Shown here: in pieces, positions 16,697-26,300 of the stretch | How the letters are laid out: each line of letters opens with the position of its first letter | How positions within the stretch are numbered: position 1 is the stretch's first letter | Origin: Streptomyces cylindrosporus | GTDB taxonomy: Bacteria > Actinomycetota > Actinomycetes > Streptomycetales > Streptomycetaceae | Assembly (NCBI RefSeq): GCF_022698165.1 | Contig: NZ_JALDAY010000007.1 | Span: 558,001-622,000 of the forward strand | Length of the DNA: 64,000 bases | Direction of reading: 5' to 3' | Made by a program: the position numbers and the translations under genes | Notes under the pieces: model-generated | Seen by the model: only the letters and a program-made list of their open reading frames with translations | Told to the model about the DNA's origin: nothing | The model's database searches: none

Positions 16697-18574
16697 ATGA
16701 TCGGCACAGGAAGAACCCCCAGTGTGCGGCGCGGTCTGAGTCGTGTGGGCGCCCTGCTCGGCGCGGCCGCGCTGGCCGCGGCGGGCGGCGCGGTCCCCGC
16801 GTCGGCGGCCCCGGCGCACGGCCACCCCGGCACCCGTACCACGACTCCGATCAAGCACCTGGTGGTGATCTACGACGAGAACGTCTCGTTCGACCACTAC
16901 TTCGCCACCTACCCCAAGGCCGCCAACACCGACGGCACCACGTTCAAGGCGGCGGCCCGCACCCCGAAGGCCGACAACCTCCTCAACGCCGGGCTGCTGA
17001 CCAAGAACCCGAACCTGTACACACCCAAGCGGCTGGCCAGTTCGCAGGCGATGACCTGCGACCAGAACCACTCCTACGGCCCCGAGCAGTACGCGGCCGA
17101 CGGCGGCAAGGCCGACAAGTACGTCGAGAACACCGAGGTCAGCAAGTGCAGCGGCGGGCTGTTCGGCGAGCCCGGCCTGGTGATGGACTACTACGACGGC
17201 AACACCGTCACCGGCCTGTGGAACTACGCCCAGCAGTACGCGCTCAACGACCACTCCTTCAGCTCGGTCTACGGCCCCTCCACGCCCGGCGCGCTCAACC
17301 TGATCTCGGGTCAGACGCACGGCGTCATCTCGGTGGACCCGGCCTCCGGCACCGAGAACCCGAAGCAGACGTCGACGCCGGACTCGTACACCGTGCTGTC
17401 CCCGAACGCCAAGGGCGTCGGCACGGTCGTCAACGACCCGGACCCGGCCTTCGACGACTGCTCGGACAAGGACCACACCGCCACCAGCGCGCTCGCGGTG
17501 ATGCAGGGCAAGAACATCGGTGACCTGCTCAACTCCAAGGGCGTGAGCTGGGGTTGGTTCCAGGGCGGCTTCCGGCCCTCCACCGCGTGGGACGGCAAGA
17601 GCGGCGACTACGCGAAGTGCGACACCGCGCACACCAACGTCGGCGGCGCCTCGGCGCTCGACTACAGCCCGCACCACTCGCCGTTCGAGTACTACAAGTC
17701 GACGTCGAACCCGCACCACCTGGCGCCGAAGAACGTCGCCGAGATCGGCCACGCCGGCCGCGCGAACCACAACTACGACCTGACCGACTTCGACGCGGCC
17801 CTCAAGGCCGGCAACCTCCCCGCGGTCAGCTTCCTCAAGGCCGCCGAGTACCAGGACGGGCACGCCGGTTACTCCGACCCGACCGACGAGCAGCACTTCC
17901 TGGTCAAGGAGATCAACGCGCTGCAGCAGTCCCCGGAGTGGAAGTCCACCGCGGTCGTGGTCGCCTACGACGACTCCGACGGCTGGTACGACCACGTCAC
18001 CTCGAAGGTCCTGAACGGCTCGAAGGACTCGACGCTCGGCTCCAACAACAAGGCCCTGGACAGCACCGCCTGCCAGGCCGGCCCGGCCGCCAAGGGCGGC
18101 TACGCGGACCGCTGCGGCCCCGGCACCCGCCAGCCGCTGCTGGTCATCTCCCCCTACAGCAAGGTCAATTCGGTCGACCACACCGCGACCGAGCAGGCGT
18201 CGATCACCCGGTTCATCGAGAACAACTGGCGCACCGGCCGCATCGGCGACGCCTCCTTCGACCAGCGGGCGGGCAGCCTGACCGGCATGTTCGACTTCAA
18301 GCACCCCAACGACAAGCAGGTGCTGCTGAACTCGGACGGCTCGGTCAGGTCCGTGAAGCCGATCCCGCACCACTACGCGCAGACCGCGTCGTCGGCCTCC
18401 ACGCACACCCCGTACCCGGCGTACGTCCAGGACCTCAAGGCCCAGAACGTCGCCGCCGGCACCTCGGCCTCCCCGGCCGTGCCGATCGCCCTGACCGCCG
18501 GTGCGGTCACCGCGGGCGCGGTCGCCACGGCCTTCGCCCTGCGCCGCCGCAGGGCGCACACCACGGCCGGCTGA
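16697..18574 (+). CDS. Secreted, membrane-anchored phosphoesterase (phospholipase C / acid phosphatase family)
   Basis: A 625-residue protein of the PF04185 phosphoesterase family. A Sec-type signal (residues about 10-40, ending PASAAPA) is followed by VVIYDENVSFDHYF with D60, E61 and N62, matching the ENxSFDHYF metal and nucleophile region of phospholipase C and AcpA. Further family stretches are YGPSTPGALNLISGQTHG and VVVAYDDSDGWYDHV. The C-terminus has a hydrophobic helix and the tail LRRRRAHTTAG, so it is held on the outer face of the membrane. ATG 16697 follows GGAAGG. It probably liberates phosphate from organic esters; phosphate control is likely but no clear PHO box was confirmed. Confidence 0.88.
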   Translation: MIGTGRTPSVRRGLSRVGALLGAAALAAAGGAVPASAAPAHGHPGTRTTTPIKHLVVIYDENVSFDHYFATYPKAANTDGTTFKAAARTPKADNLLNAGLLTKNPNLYTPKRLASSQAMTCDQNHSYGPEQYAADGGKADKYVENTEVSKCSGGLFGEPGLVMDYYDGNTVTGLWNYAQQYALNDHSFSSVYGPSTPGALNLISGQTHGVISVDPASGTENPKQTSTPDSYTVLSPNAKGVGTVVNDPDPAFDDCSDKDHTATSALAVMQGKNIGDLLNSKGVSWGWFQGGFRPSTAWDGKSGDYAKCDTAHTNVGGASALDYSPHHSPFEYYKSTSNPHHLAPKNVAEIGHAGRANHNYDLTDFDAALKAGNLPAVSFLKAAEYQDGHAGYSDPTDEQHFLVKEINALQQSPEWKSTAVVVAYDDSDGWYDHVTSKVLNGSKDSTLGSNNKALDSTACQAGPAAKGGYADRCGPGTRQPLLVISPYSKVNSVDHTATEQASITRFIENNWRTGRIGDASFDQRAGSLTGMFDFKHPNDKQVLLNSDGSVRSVKPIPHHYAQTASSASTHTPYPAYVQDLKAQNVAAGTSASPAVPIALTAGAVTAGAVATAFALRRRRAHTTAG

Positions 18575-18598
18575 CGACCGGCGAACGAAGAACATCGT

Positions 18599-18627
18599 CG
18601 GCCCCGGCCTGGTGAAGGCCGGGGCCG
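18599..18627 (+). terminator. Intrinsic terminator after the phosphoesterase gene
   Basis: A perfect 12-bp GC-rich stem (CGGCCCCGGCCT at 18599-18610 against 18616-18627) with a 5-base loop GGTGA. No long T-run follows, as is usual in Streptomyces. It sits 25 bp after the phosphoesterase stop and isolates it from the ligase gene downstream. Confidence 0.8.
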
Positions 18628-18697
18628 TCGACTGTCTCGGCCAGGATGGGGGTACGACCCACCGAGCAGCGCCACCGCGTGACGCAGGGAGGCATCG

Positions 18698-20233
<1,536 letters not shown>

Positions 20234-20244
20234 CGGAACGCCGG

Positions 20245-20934
20245 TCAGAGGGTGAGCAGTTCCTCGTGGAAGCCGCCGAACTGCCGTTCCCGGTCCACGA
20301 GATGGATCTCCAGGATCCAGTGGCAGCGGCGCCCGGCCTTGTCGGTGCGCCGCAGCGGGGTGTCGTTGGCGGGCGTGATGTACGACTCGACGTCCGCGCC
20401 GTCGATCCACTCGTGCGGGAACTCCCCCACCAGGTGCCCGGCGTGCCAGCCGCCCAGTTCCCAGCCCGCCTCCGCGGCCAGCCGCTCGACCTCGGCGTAC
20501 AGGCGCTCGCCCGTGATGTCGGGGTCGCTCTCGAAGAAGCCGCGGCCCGCCGCGAACACCTTGGGCAGGTCGGCGCGCAGCCGGTGCTTGACCGGGTCGT
20601 CGCCGAGGACGAAGGTGCGGCCGAAGTCGGCCTCGTACTCCTCGAAGATCGGCCCGAAGTCGGCGAAGACGATGTCGTCCGCGCCGATGACCCGGTCCGG
20701 CGGGTTCTCCCGGTACGGAGCCAGGGTGTTGGGGCCGGAGCGCACGATCCGCTTGTGCCAGTGCCGGGTCGTGCCGAACAGCTCGTTCGCCAGGTCGCGG
20801 ATGCGGTCGCTCACCGCGCGCTCGCCCTCGCCGGGCGCCACGAGTCCGCGGTGTTCGATCTCGGAGAAGAGCCGGGCGGCCTTGGCCTGGGCGTCCAACA
20901 GGCGCGCGGCGCGGGTGGGTTCGTCGTCGGTCAT
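20245..20934 (-). CDS. M24-family metallopeptidase (Xaa-Pro aminopeptidase-like)
   Basis: A 229-residue pita-bread-fold protein, shorter than prolidases because it has only the catalytic domain. Ordered metal-ligand motifs are visible: VFADFGPIFEEYEADFGRTF (two aspartates), GGWHAGHLVGEFPH (histidine), LEIHLVDRE (glutamate) and GGFHEELL (second glutamate). It could be an aminopeptidase or a non-peptidase relative. It lies 35 bp downstream of the amidotransferase-methyltransferase fusion gene on the same strand and is probably co-transcribed with it. Confidence 0.85.
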   Translation of the reverse strand: MTDDEPTRAARLLDAQAKAARLFSEIEHRGLVAPGEGERAVSDRIRDLANELFGTTRHWHKRIVRSGPNTLAPYRENPPDRVIGADDIVFADFGPIFEEYEADFGRTFVLGDDPVKHRLRADLPKVFAAGRGFFESDPDITGERLYAEVERLAAEAGWELGGWHAGHLVGEFPHEWIDGADVESYITPANDTPLRRTDKAGRRCHWILEIHLVDRERQFGGFHEELLTL

Positions 20935-20969
20935 GGCCGCATCCTGTCAAATGTGGTGGTACGTCGAAC

Positions 20970-22247
20970 TCATCGGCCGACCCGGATCGCCCGGGCCAGG
21001 AAGTGGTGCGGGGCGTCCTCGTAGCGGGCCAGGTCCCAGCCGGCCGCGTCCAGCGCGGGCCGCAGGTTCTCCTCGGCCAGCGGGTCGGCGGGGTCGAGGG
21101 GGCGGCCGTGGCGGGCGGCGCGTTCGGCGCGGCCGGAGGGGTGGTAGAGGAGCAGGACGCCGTCGGGGGAGGTCACCCGGGCCCATTCGCGCAGGGCGGT
21201 GGCGGGGTCGGGGACGTGGTTGATCAGGCCCGCGCTGAAGATGCCGTGCACCGTGCCGGTGGGCAGCGGCAGCCGGCAGGCGTCGGCCAGCAGCAGCTGC
21301 CCGTCCCCGGCCCGGCCTTCACGCAGCGCCGCCGTGAGCATCGCGGGCGTGAGGTCGACGCCGGCGACGACGCCCTCGGCGCCGACCTGCGCGCGCAGTG
21401 CGGGAAGCGCGCGGCCGGTGCCGCAGCCCAGGTCGAGGACGCGCTGCCCGGGGCGCAGGCCCATCCGCTCGACCGCCTCCGCGTACCGCGGTCCGTCGTC
21501 GGCGAACCTCTCCTCCCAGGTGGCCGCCCGCCGGGTGAAGAAGGCGCGGGTCGCGGTCTGCTCGGCGCGGGTCGCGACGAAGGCGGCGAACCGCTTGAAC
21601 ACGCCGTCGCCGTGCCGGGCGAGCACGGCGAGCTCCGCGGGCGCGGACTCCACCAGTCCGGGCGCGGTGGCGGCCTCCTCAGGGAAGGCGCGGGCGAACG
21701 CCTCGACCGTCTCCTGGACCGCCTCCAGATGGAACTGGACACCCCACGCCGAGCCCCCGACCCGGAACGCCTGCACCGGGTAGCGGTCGCAGGACGCGAG
21801 CAGCGTGGCCCCGGCCGGCAGATCCATGGTGTCGCTGTGCCAGTGCAGCACCCGCAACCGCTCGGGCACGGCGGCGAGGACGGGGTCGTCGTGCGCGGCC
21901 TCCGTCATCCGTACGTCGCCCCAGCCGACCTGCGTCCCGGTGCCGGGCTTGGCGGCGCCGCCCGCGGCGATCGCCAGCAGCTGTGCGCCGAGGCAGATGC
22001 CGAGCACCGGGACCTCGGCCTCCAGCGCGGCCCCGAGCAGTGCCAGCTCCGCCGTACGGCCGGGAAAGTCCTCGTAGGCGGTCATGGCCCCGCCCATCAC
22101 CACGAGGGCCACGATGTCGTCGGCCGTCTCCGGCACCGGGTCGCCCGCCCAGGTACGGCACACCCGGATCGGCAGCCCGGCAGCCGCGAGCGCGGTGCCG
22201 AGGGCGTAGGGCCCTTCGTGCGGTGCGTGCTCCACGATCTGGATCAC
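20970..22247 (-). CDS. Class I glutamine amidotransferase fused to SAM-dependent methyltransferase
   Basis: A 425-residue two-domain protein. Residues 1 to about 200 are a GATase1 domain with a full triad: nucleophile C85 in GICLGAQLLA, and H173 with E175 in GVQFHLEA. Residues about 235-425 are a class I methyltransferase with motif I VLDLGCGTGR (270-279) and GVDLTPAML (SAM ribose binding). The linker is short and no frameshift is needed, so the fusion is real in this sequence. GTG 22247 was chosen because GAGGTGG precedes it; a longer frame to 22319 lacks a ribosome binding site. The GATase part resembles the YfeJ/GuaA-like stand-alone glutaminases. Joint function is unknown. Confidence 0.85.
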   Translation of the reverse strand: MIQIVEHAPHEGPYALGTALAAAGLPIRVCRTWAGDPVPETADDIVALVVMGGAMTAYEDFPGRTAELALLGAALEAEVPVLGICLGAQLLAIAAGGAAKPGTGTQVGWGDVRMTEAAHDDPVLAAVPERLRVLHWHSDTMDLPAGATLLASCDRYPVQAFRVGGSAWGVQFHLEAVQETVEAFARAFPEEAATAPGLVESAPAELAVLARHGDGVFKRFAAFVATRAEQTATRAFFTRRAATWEERFADDGPRYAEAVERMGLRPGQRVLDLGCGTGRALPALRAQVGAEGVVAGVDLTPAMLTAALREGRAGDGQLLLADACRLPLPTGTVHGIFSAGLINHVPDPATALREWARVTSPDGVLLLYHPSGRAERAARHGRPLDPADPLAEENLRPALDAAGWDLARYEDAPHHFLARAIRVGR

Positions 22248-22462
22248 CGGCGACCACCTCCCGGACGACCGTACCCGGACGGCGGTCCAGAGGAAACGCA
22301 GATACGACACAGGTGCCACATCTCATGCCGTATCTGCCAGTCACATTCTCCGTCAAGCTCGCACATGCGATCACCCCGGGTCGTACCTCGGCGCGTCGGG
22401 CGCCCAAGCCCAGCATCGCGGCAAGGGCGACCGGCGGCAGCACGACGCCCGGCCCGACGGCC

Positions 22463-23842
22463 TCAGGTGACGTCGGACATCGACTTGCCGACGGCCTTGA
22501 GGGTGAGGGGTTTTCCGTAGTCGCCCCGGTACTTGTACGTCGGGGCGTCGCAGCGGTAGGGGCCCTGGTCGGCGCCGAAGTCGGCCGCCTTCCAGCCGTC
22601 GGCCGTCGTCTCGACGATGGAGTAGCACTTGGGCGGAATGTCGTTCCGGCTCAGGTCGGTGGGGGCCTGGAGTCCGCCGCCGGTCCACTCGGTCTGTTTG
22701 ACCGCGTTGTCGTAGACGCACTTGCGGGTGAGGGTGGCGCAGTCGCGGGCCGACACGGCGAACAGCAGCCAGGCGGAGAAGGCGCGCAGTACCGGGTAGG
22801 TGACGGCCGCGTCGGGGGCGTACTTCTTGAAGAGGTCGACGACCTGCTGGGTGGCCGGGTTGGCGGAGGCGCTCTCCAGCGGGGCGGTGGCGGAGAGTTC
22901 GGCGTAGTTGTGCTGTTTCGCCAGGGCGGGGCCCGCGAGCTGGACGAACGCCGGACCGTAGGCGTTGCTGTTGGCGTCGATCCAGTCGGGGGCGTAGCCG
23001 AGGTTGGTGAGCGCCTGCTCCAGCTTGGCCAGGCTCGCCAAGTCGCCCAGGAATACCAGGCCCTTGACCCCCTTGTTCTTGATGGCCTGGGCGTACGGCG
23101 TCCAGTCGGAGACGCCGGCGACCGGGTACAGGTCGCTGTAGGAGACCTTGCCGCCGAGGCCGCCGATGCCCTCCTCGTACTGCGCGCCGAAGGTCTTGCT
23201 GACCGGGCTGTCGCCGACGATCATGCCGACCTTCCGCGCGGAGTCCGGGTACTTCTCCCTGAGCAGCCAGCTGTAGTAGCCAGCGTAGGGGAAGTAGCCG
23301 ACGCCCGCGCCGGTGGCCAGGACCTGGAGGTCGGAGCCGACGGCCTGGGTGGACTGGGCCGGGAAGTCGGGCAGCAGGCACTTCAGGCGGTCGGCCACGC
23401 CGAGGCCGTCGAGTCCGGCACCGCCGCCGACCAGCGCGAAGTCGGACTTGCAGGCGGCCAGCACCTGCTCGCGTACCTGCATGAGCCTGGTGTCACGGGT
23501 GACGGGGGCGAGCTTGCGGCCGTTGATGCCGCCGGCCGCGTTGCACCAGGCGGTGAACACCTTGGCGGCGTCCGGGAATTCGGAGTTCTTGGTGAACCCG
23601 ATGTCGGACAGCACGCCGAGTCGGACGGACTTGTCGGTGACTCCTTGGACCTCGGAGGACTTGGCGGTCCCGGGGCCGCAGACGTTCTTGAGTGTGCCGA
23701 AGTCCGCCGGCTTCGCGGCGGCGCCCGCGGCCGGGCTCGCGCTCGCGTCCTTCGCGTTGTCGTCGCCGGAACCGGAGTGACCGGAGCAGCCGGCCAGCAC
23801 TACCGCGGCCGCGGTGACCGCGCCTATGAGCAGCCTGCGCAA
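22463..23842 (-). CDS. ABC-type branched-chain amino-acid-like substrate-binding lipoprotein (orphan)
   Basis: A lipoprotein of about 459 residues with signal RRLLIGAVTAAAVVLAGC and a Ser/Gly-rich linker. The body matches periplasmic binding protein type 1 of the LivJ/HAAT class: SVRLGVLSDIGFT, FTAWCNAAGGINGRKL, then KVGMIVGDSPVSKTFG. TTG 23842 is proposed as start because GAGGAGG lies just upstream and the signal peptide then has ideal length; in-frame ATGs further up (23923, 23932) lack a good ribosome binding site. No permease or ATPase gene is adjacent, so it may share another transporter or act as a sensor. Confidence 0.85.
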   Translation of the reverse strand: MRRLLIGAVTAAAVVLAGCSGHSGSGDDNAKDASASPAAGAAAKPADFGTLKNVCGPGTAKSSEVQGVTDKSVRLGVLSDIGFTKNSEFPDAAKVFTAWCNAAGGINGRKLAPVTRDTRLMQVREQVLAACKSDFALVGGGAGLDGLGVADRLKCLLPDFPAQSTQAVGSDLQVLATGAGVGYFPYAGYYSWLLREKYPDSARKVGMIVGDSPVSKTFGAQYEEGIGGLGGKVSYSDLYPVAGVSDWTPYAQAIKNKGVKGLVFLGDLASLAKLEQALTNLGYAPDWIDANSNAYGPAFVQLAGPALAKQHNYAELSATAPLESASANPATQQVVDLFKKYAPDAAVTYPVLRAFSAWLLFAVSARDCATLTRKCVYDNAVKQTEWTGGGLQAPTDLSRNDIPPKCYSIVETTADGWKAADFGADQGPYRCDAPTYKYRGDYGKPLTLKAVGKSMSDVT

Positions 23843-24039
23843 GGTGCCTCCTCGGGGAGGTCGGACGTCGTCGTCCGAGGGAGGTGGGAGGGAAGTGCTC
23901 TGCTCGTCGGGCGGAAAGTACATTCTCTCCATCAGCGAAGCAAGCCCTCACGCAGGAGAACAGGATACTCAATGGTGCTCCGGGCACCGGCGAACCGACC
24001 GGGCGCGCGCGGACCGACGCAGGGGTGTATGCCTGGGGT

Positions 24040-25347
24040 ATGCCTAAGCGGTCCTGGGGAAGTCGGCTGCGGTCGGGCAGCGCCGCCAAGGGGCGCGGGG
24101 CTGTGTTGCAGGTGCGGCTACCGCCGCGCGGGCGCGACCAGCCACGACAGCGCCGCAGCCAACCGACGACCCATCGCCGCCCATCCCGCGGAGCGCTTGG
24201 CTTCGGCCGGTGGCGGTGGCCGAGCCGGGGTCTCGTGGCCATCCCCGTCGCGCTCATCGTCGCGATCACGGTCGCCGACGTCCTCTCGCCCGAGAGCGTG
24301 CATCTCGGGCCGCTGCTCGTGGTGGCGCCGGCCCTCACCGCCTCCTTCGGCAGCTCCAGGCTCACCGCGCTCGTCGGCGGCCTCGCCGTGGCGGCGCTGG
24401 TCGCGATCTCCGTGATCCGCAACAGCGTCCTGACCCTGAACCACGAGAGCCAGGTCGCCGCGCTGCTGATCGTCTCCGCCTTCACCGTGCTCTTCTGCCG
24501 CCTGCGCGAACGGCACCTCGCGGAGCTGGCCCAGGTGCGCTCGGTGGCCGAGGCGGCCCAGCGGGTCCTGCTGCGTCCGCTGCCCGAGCTGATCGGCGAC
24601 GTGCGCATCGCGAGCGCGTACCGGGCGGCCACCGACCAGGCCCGCATCGGCGGCGACCTGTACGCGGCCCTGCGCACCCCGCGCGGCACCCGACTGCTGA
24701 TCGGGGACGTCCGCGGCAAGGGGCTGCCCGCGATCGAGGAGGCGGCGCTGGTCCTCGGCGCGTTCCGCAGCGCGGCCCACCGCGAGCCCACCCTGCCCGA
24801 GCTGCGCACCGAACTGGAGGACACGGTCTGCTGGAACCTGCTCCAGCCGCCCGCCGATCCGACCGCCGCCGACGAGTCGTTCATCACGGCCGTTCTGGTC
24901 GACATCCCGGACGACGGTTCCGCGATCGAGGTCCTCAACTGCGGCCATCCGCCCCCGCTGTTCGTCCACGCCGGCCGGGTCACCGCCCTGGCACCCCGGC
25001 AGTACGCCACCCCCATCGGCATGTGCCTGCCCCAGGCCCCGAACGGAGACGTCGACACCTTCCCCTTCGCTCCCGGCGACACGCTGGTGCTCTACACGGA
25101 CGGCGTCTCCGAGGCCCGCGACCCGGCGGGCCGTTTCTATCCCCTCGCCGACCGCCTGGACGCCTGGACGGACACGGAGAGCCCCGAGGAGCTGCTCGCC
25201 CATGTCCGCGGCGACCTCAACGGCTTCTGCAAGGGCACCTTCGACGACGACGCCGCGATCGTCGTGCTCCGCCGCGAGGGCGTCACCGGGGACCGGAACC
25301 CGACCGCGCTCGAGGCCGACCGCCCGTCGCCGGTCAGTCCAGGGTGA
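24040..25347 (+). CDS. SpoIIE/PP2C-type serine phosphatase, membrane protein
   Basis: About 435 residues. A basic N-terminus leads into three or four hydrophobic helices (about residues 65-155, e.g. GLVAIPVALIVAITVADVL and VAALLIVSAFTVLF), then a coiled linker and a SpoIIE-type PP2C domain with IGGDLY, LIGDVRGKGLPA, LVLYTDGVSEARD and DDDAAIVVL, which supply the metal-binding acidic residues. Such proteins dephosphorylate anti-sigma-factor antagonists. The start is uncertain: residues about 17-40 come from a dispersed repeat at 24088-24148, and an in-frame GTG at 24235 is an alternative. The last 14 bp overlap the convergent GNAT gene. Confidence 0.85.
   Translation: MPKRSWGSRLRSGSAAKGRGAVLQVRLPPRGRDQPRQRRSQPTTHRRPSRGALGFGRWRWPSRGLVAIPVALIVAITVADVLSPESVHLGPLLVVAPALTASFGSSRLTALVGGLAVAALVAISVIRNSVLTLNHESQVAALLIVSAFTVLFCRLRERHLAELAQVRSVAEAAQRVLLRPLPELIGDVRIASAYRAATDQARIGGDLYAALRTPRGTRLLIGDVRGKGLPAIEEAALVLGAFRSAAHREPTLPELRTELEDTVCWNLLQPPADPTAADESFITAVLVDIPDDGSAIEVLNCGHPPPLFVHAGRVTALAPRQYATPIGMCLPQAPNGDVDTFPFAPGDTLVLYTDGVSEARDPAGRFYPLADRLDAWTDTESPEELLAHVRGDLNGFCKGTFDDDAAIVVLRREGVTGDRNPTALEADRPSPVSPG
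24088..24148 (+). repeat. Dispersed Streptomyces-type repeat, long version
   Basis: Starts AAGGGGCGCGGGG and ends GCGCGACCAGCCACGAC, with about 30 bases of GC-rich insert between. A short version lacking the insert is at 49215-49258 in reverse orientation. From general knowledge, GCGCGGGGAACTGCGCGACCAGCC is very common between Streptomyces genes. Here it falls at the 5' end of the SpoIIE-type phosphatase frame, which casts doubt on that start. Confidence 0.65.
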
Positions 25348-26260
25348 TCTCCCAGGTGTCGACGGCGTAGTGCACGGTCATCCCGTTACGGCCGTACAAG
25401 CGGGGCGCTCCCGTGGTGTTCGCGGTGTCCACGCCGAGGCCCACCTCGGTGCGGCCCCGGGCGGCGAAGGCCGCGAAGGCGTGCCGCAGCAGGAATCCGC
25501 CCAGGCCCCGGCCGCGGGCCTCGCGCAGGACGCCCAGGCTGCGGATCCACCCCATGGCCTCACGGTCGTCGCGGGCCAGCAGGAACCCGGCGTCGCCCAG
25601 GTCGTCGGTGCGGGCGATCCAGACCGTCGACCAGTCGAGCCCGTCGGCGTCGATGTCGTTGAGCCACTGCCCGTAACCGCGGGGCCGGAAGTCGAAGTGG
25701 TCGGCGAAACCGGCCTGGTACAGGGCGTACACCGTCTCCCGGTCCGTCTCTGTCGCACACGCCCGCACCCGCACCCCGGCCGGCGCCTCCGGCACTGCGT
25801 CGCGCTCCGGGTCCAGTGGCCGGCGCAGCACGTGATAGCGCCGTACGATCTGCCATCCCCGGGCCGTGAGCAGGCGGGTGTCGAGGGTGGGTTCGGCGTT
25901 GAGGTGCAGGTGGACGACGGCCCGCCGGGCGCCGTTCTCCCGGGCCTTCTCCAGCGCCCGGGTCTCCAGCGCGCCGATGATGTGCTCGCCCGCCTCCTGA
26001 TGGTCGGGCAGCACATAGAGGTCGGCGTCGATGCGCTCGCCTCCGGACTGGTCCCACAGCAGCCCGTAGGCCGTCAGCCGGTCCGCCTCGAACGCCAGCC
26101 AGGTGTCACGCGCGAGGTCGGTGTCGGGGTTCTTCAGGTCGGCCTCGACCGTGTGCGGATCGGTCTCCGGGCGGCCGATCTCGATCGTGTCGATCTCGTT
26201 GAGCAGAGCCGTGACGGCGGGCGCGTCGCCGAGGGCCGCGGGGCGCAGACGAGGAGGCAT
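25334..26260 (-). CDS. Tandem GNAT-domain N-acetyltransferase
   Basis: A 308-residue protein with two GNAT folds: the first over residues about 3-150 and the second about 160-305. The second holds the acetyl-CoA-binding motif A: MGWIRSLGVLREARGRGLGGFLL. The layout resembles mycothiol synthase (MshD) and related two-domain acetyltransferases, but a dedicated MshD role is not indicated. Start ATG 26260. It runs into the SpoIIE phosphatase gene tail to tail with a 14-bp overlap. Confidence 0.85.
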   Translation of the reverse strand: MPPRLRPAALGDAPAVTALLNEIDTIEIGRPETDPHTVEADLKNPDTDLARDTWLAFEADRLTAYGLLWDQSGGERIDADLYVLPDHQEAGEHIIGALETRALEKARENGARRAVVHLHLNAEPTLDTRLLTARGWQIVRRYHVLRRPLDPERDAVPEAPAGVRVRACATETDRETVYALYQAGFADHFDFRPRGYGQWLNDIDADGLDWSTVWIARTDDLGDAGFLLARDDREAMGWIRSLGVLREARGRGLGGFLLRHAFAAFAARGRTEVGLGVDTANTTGAPRLYGRNGMTVHYAVDTWEITLD

Positions 26261-26300
26261 GGCCTCAGCGTCCGTGCCCCGCCCACGGGCCGCAACGGAT

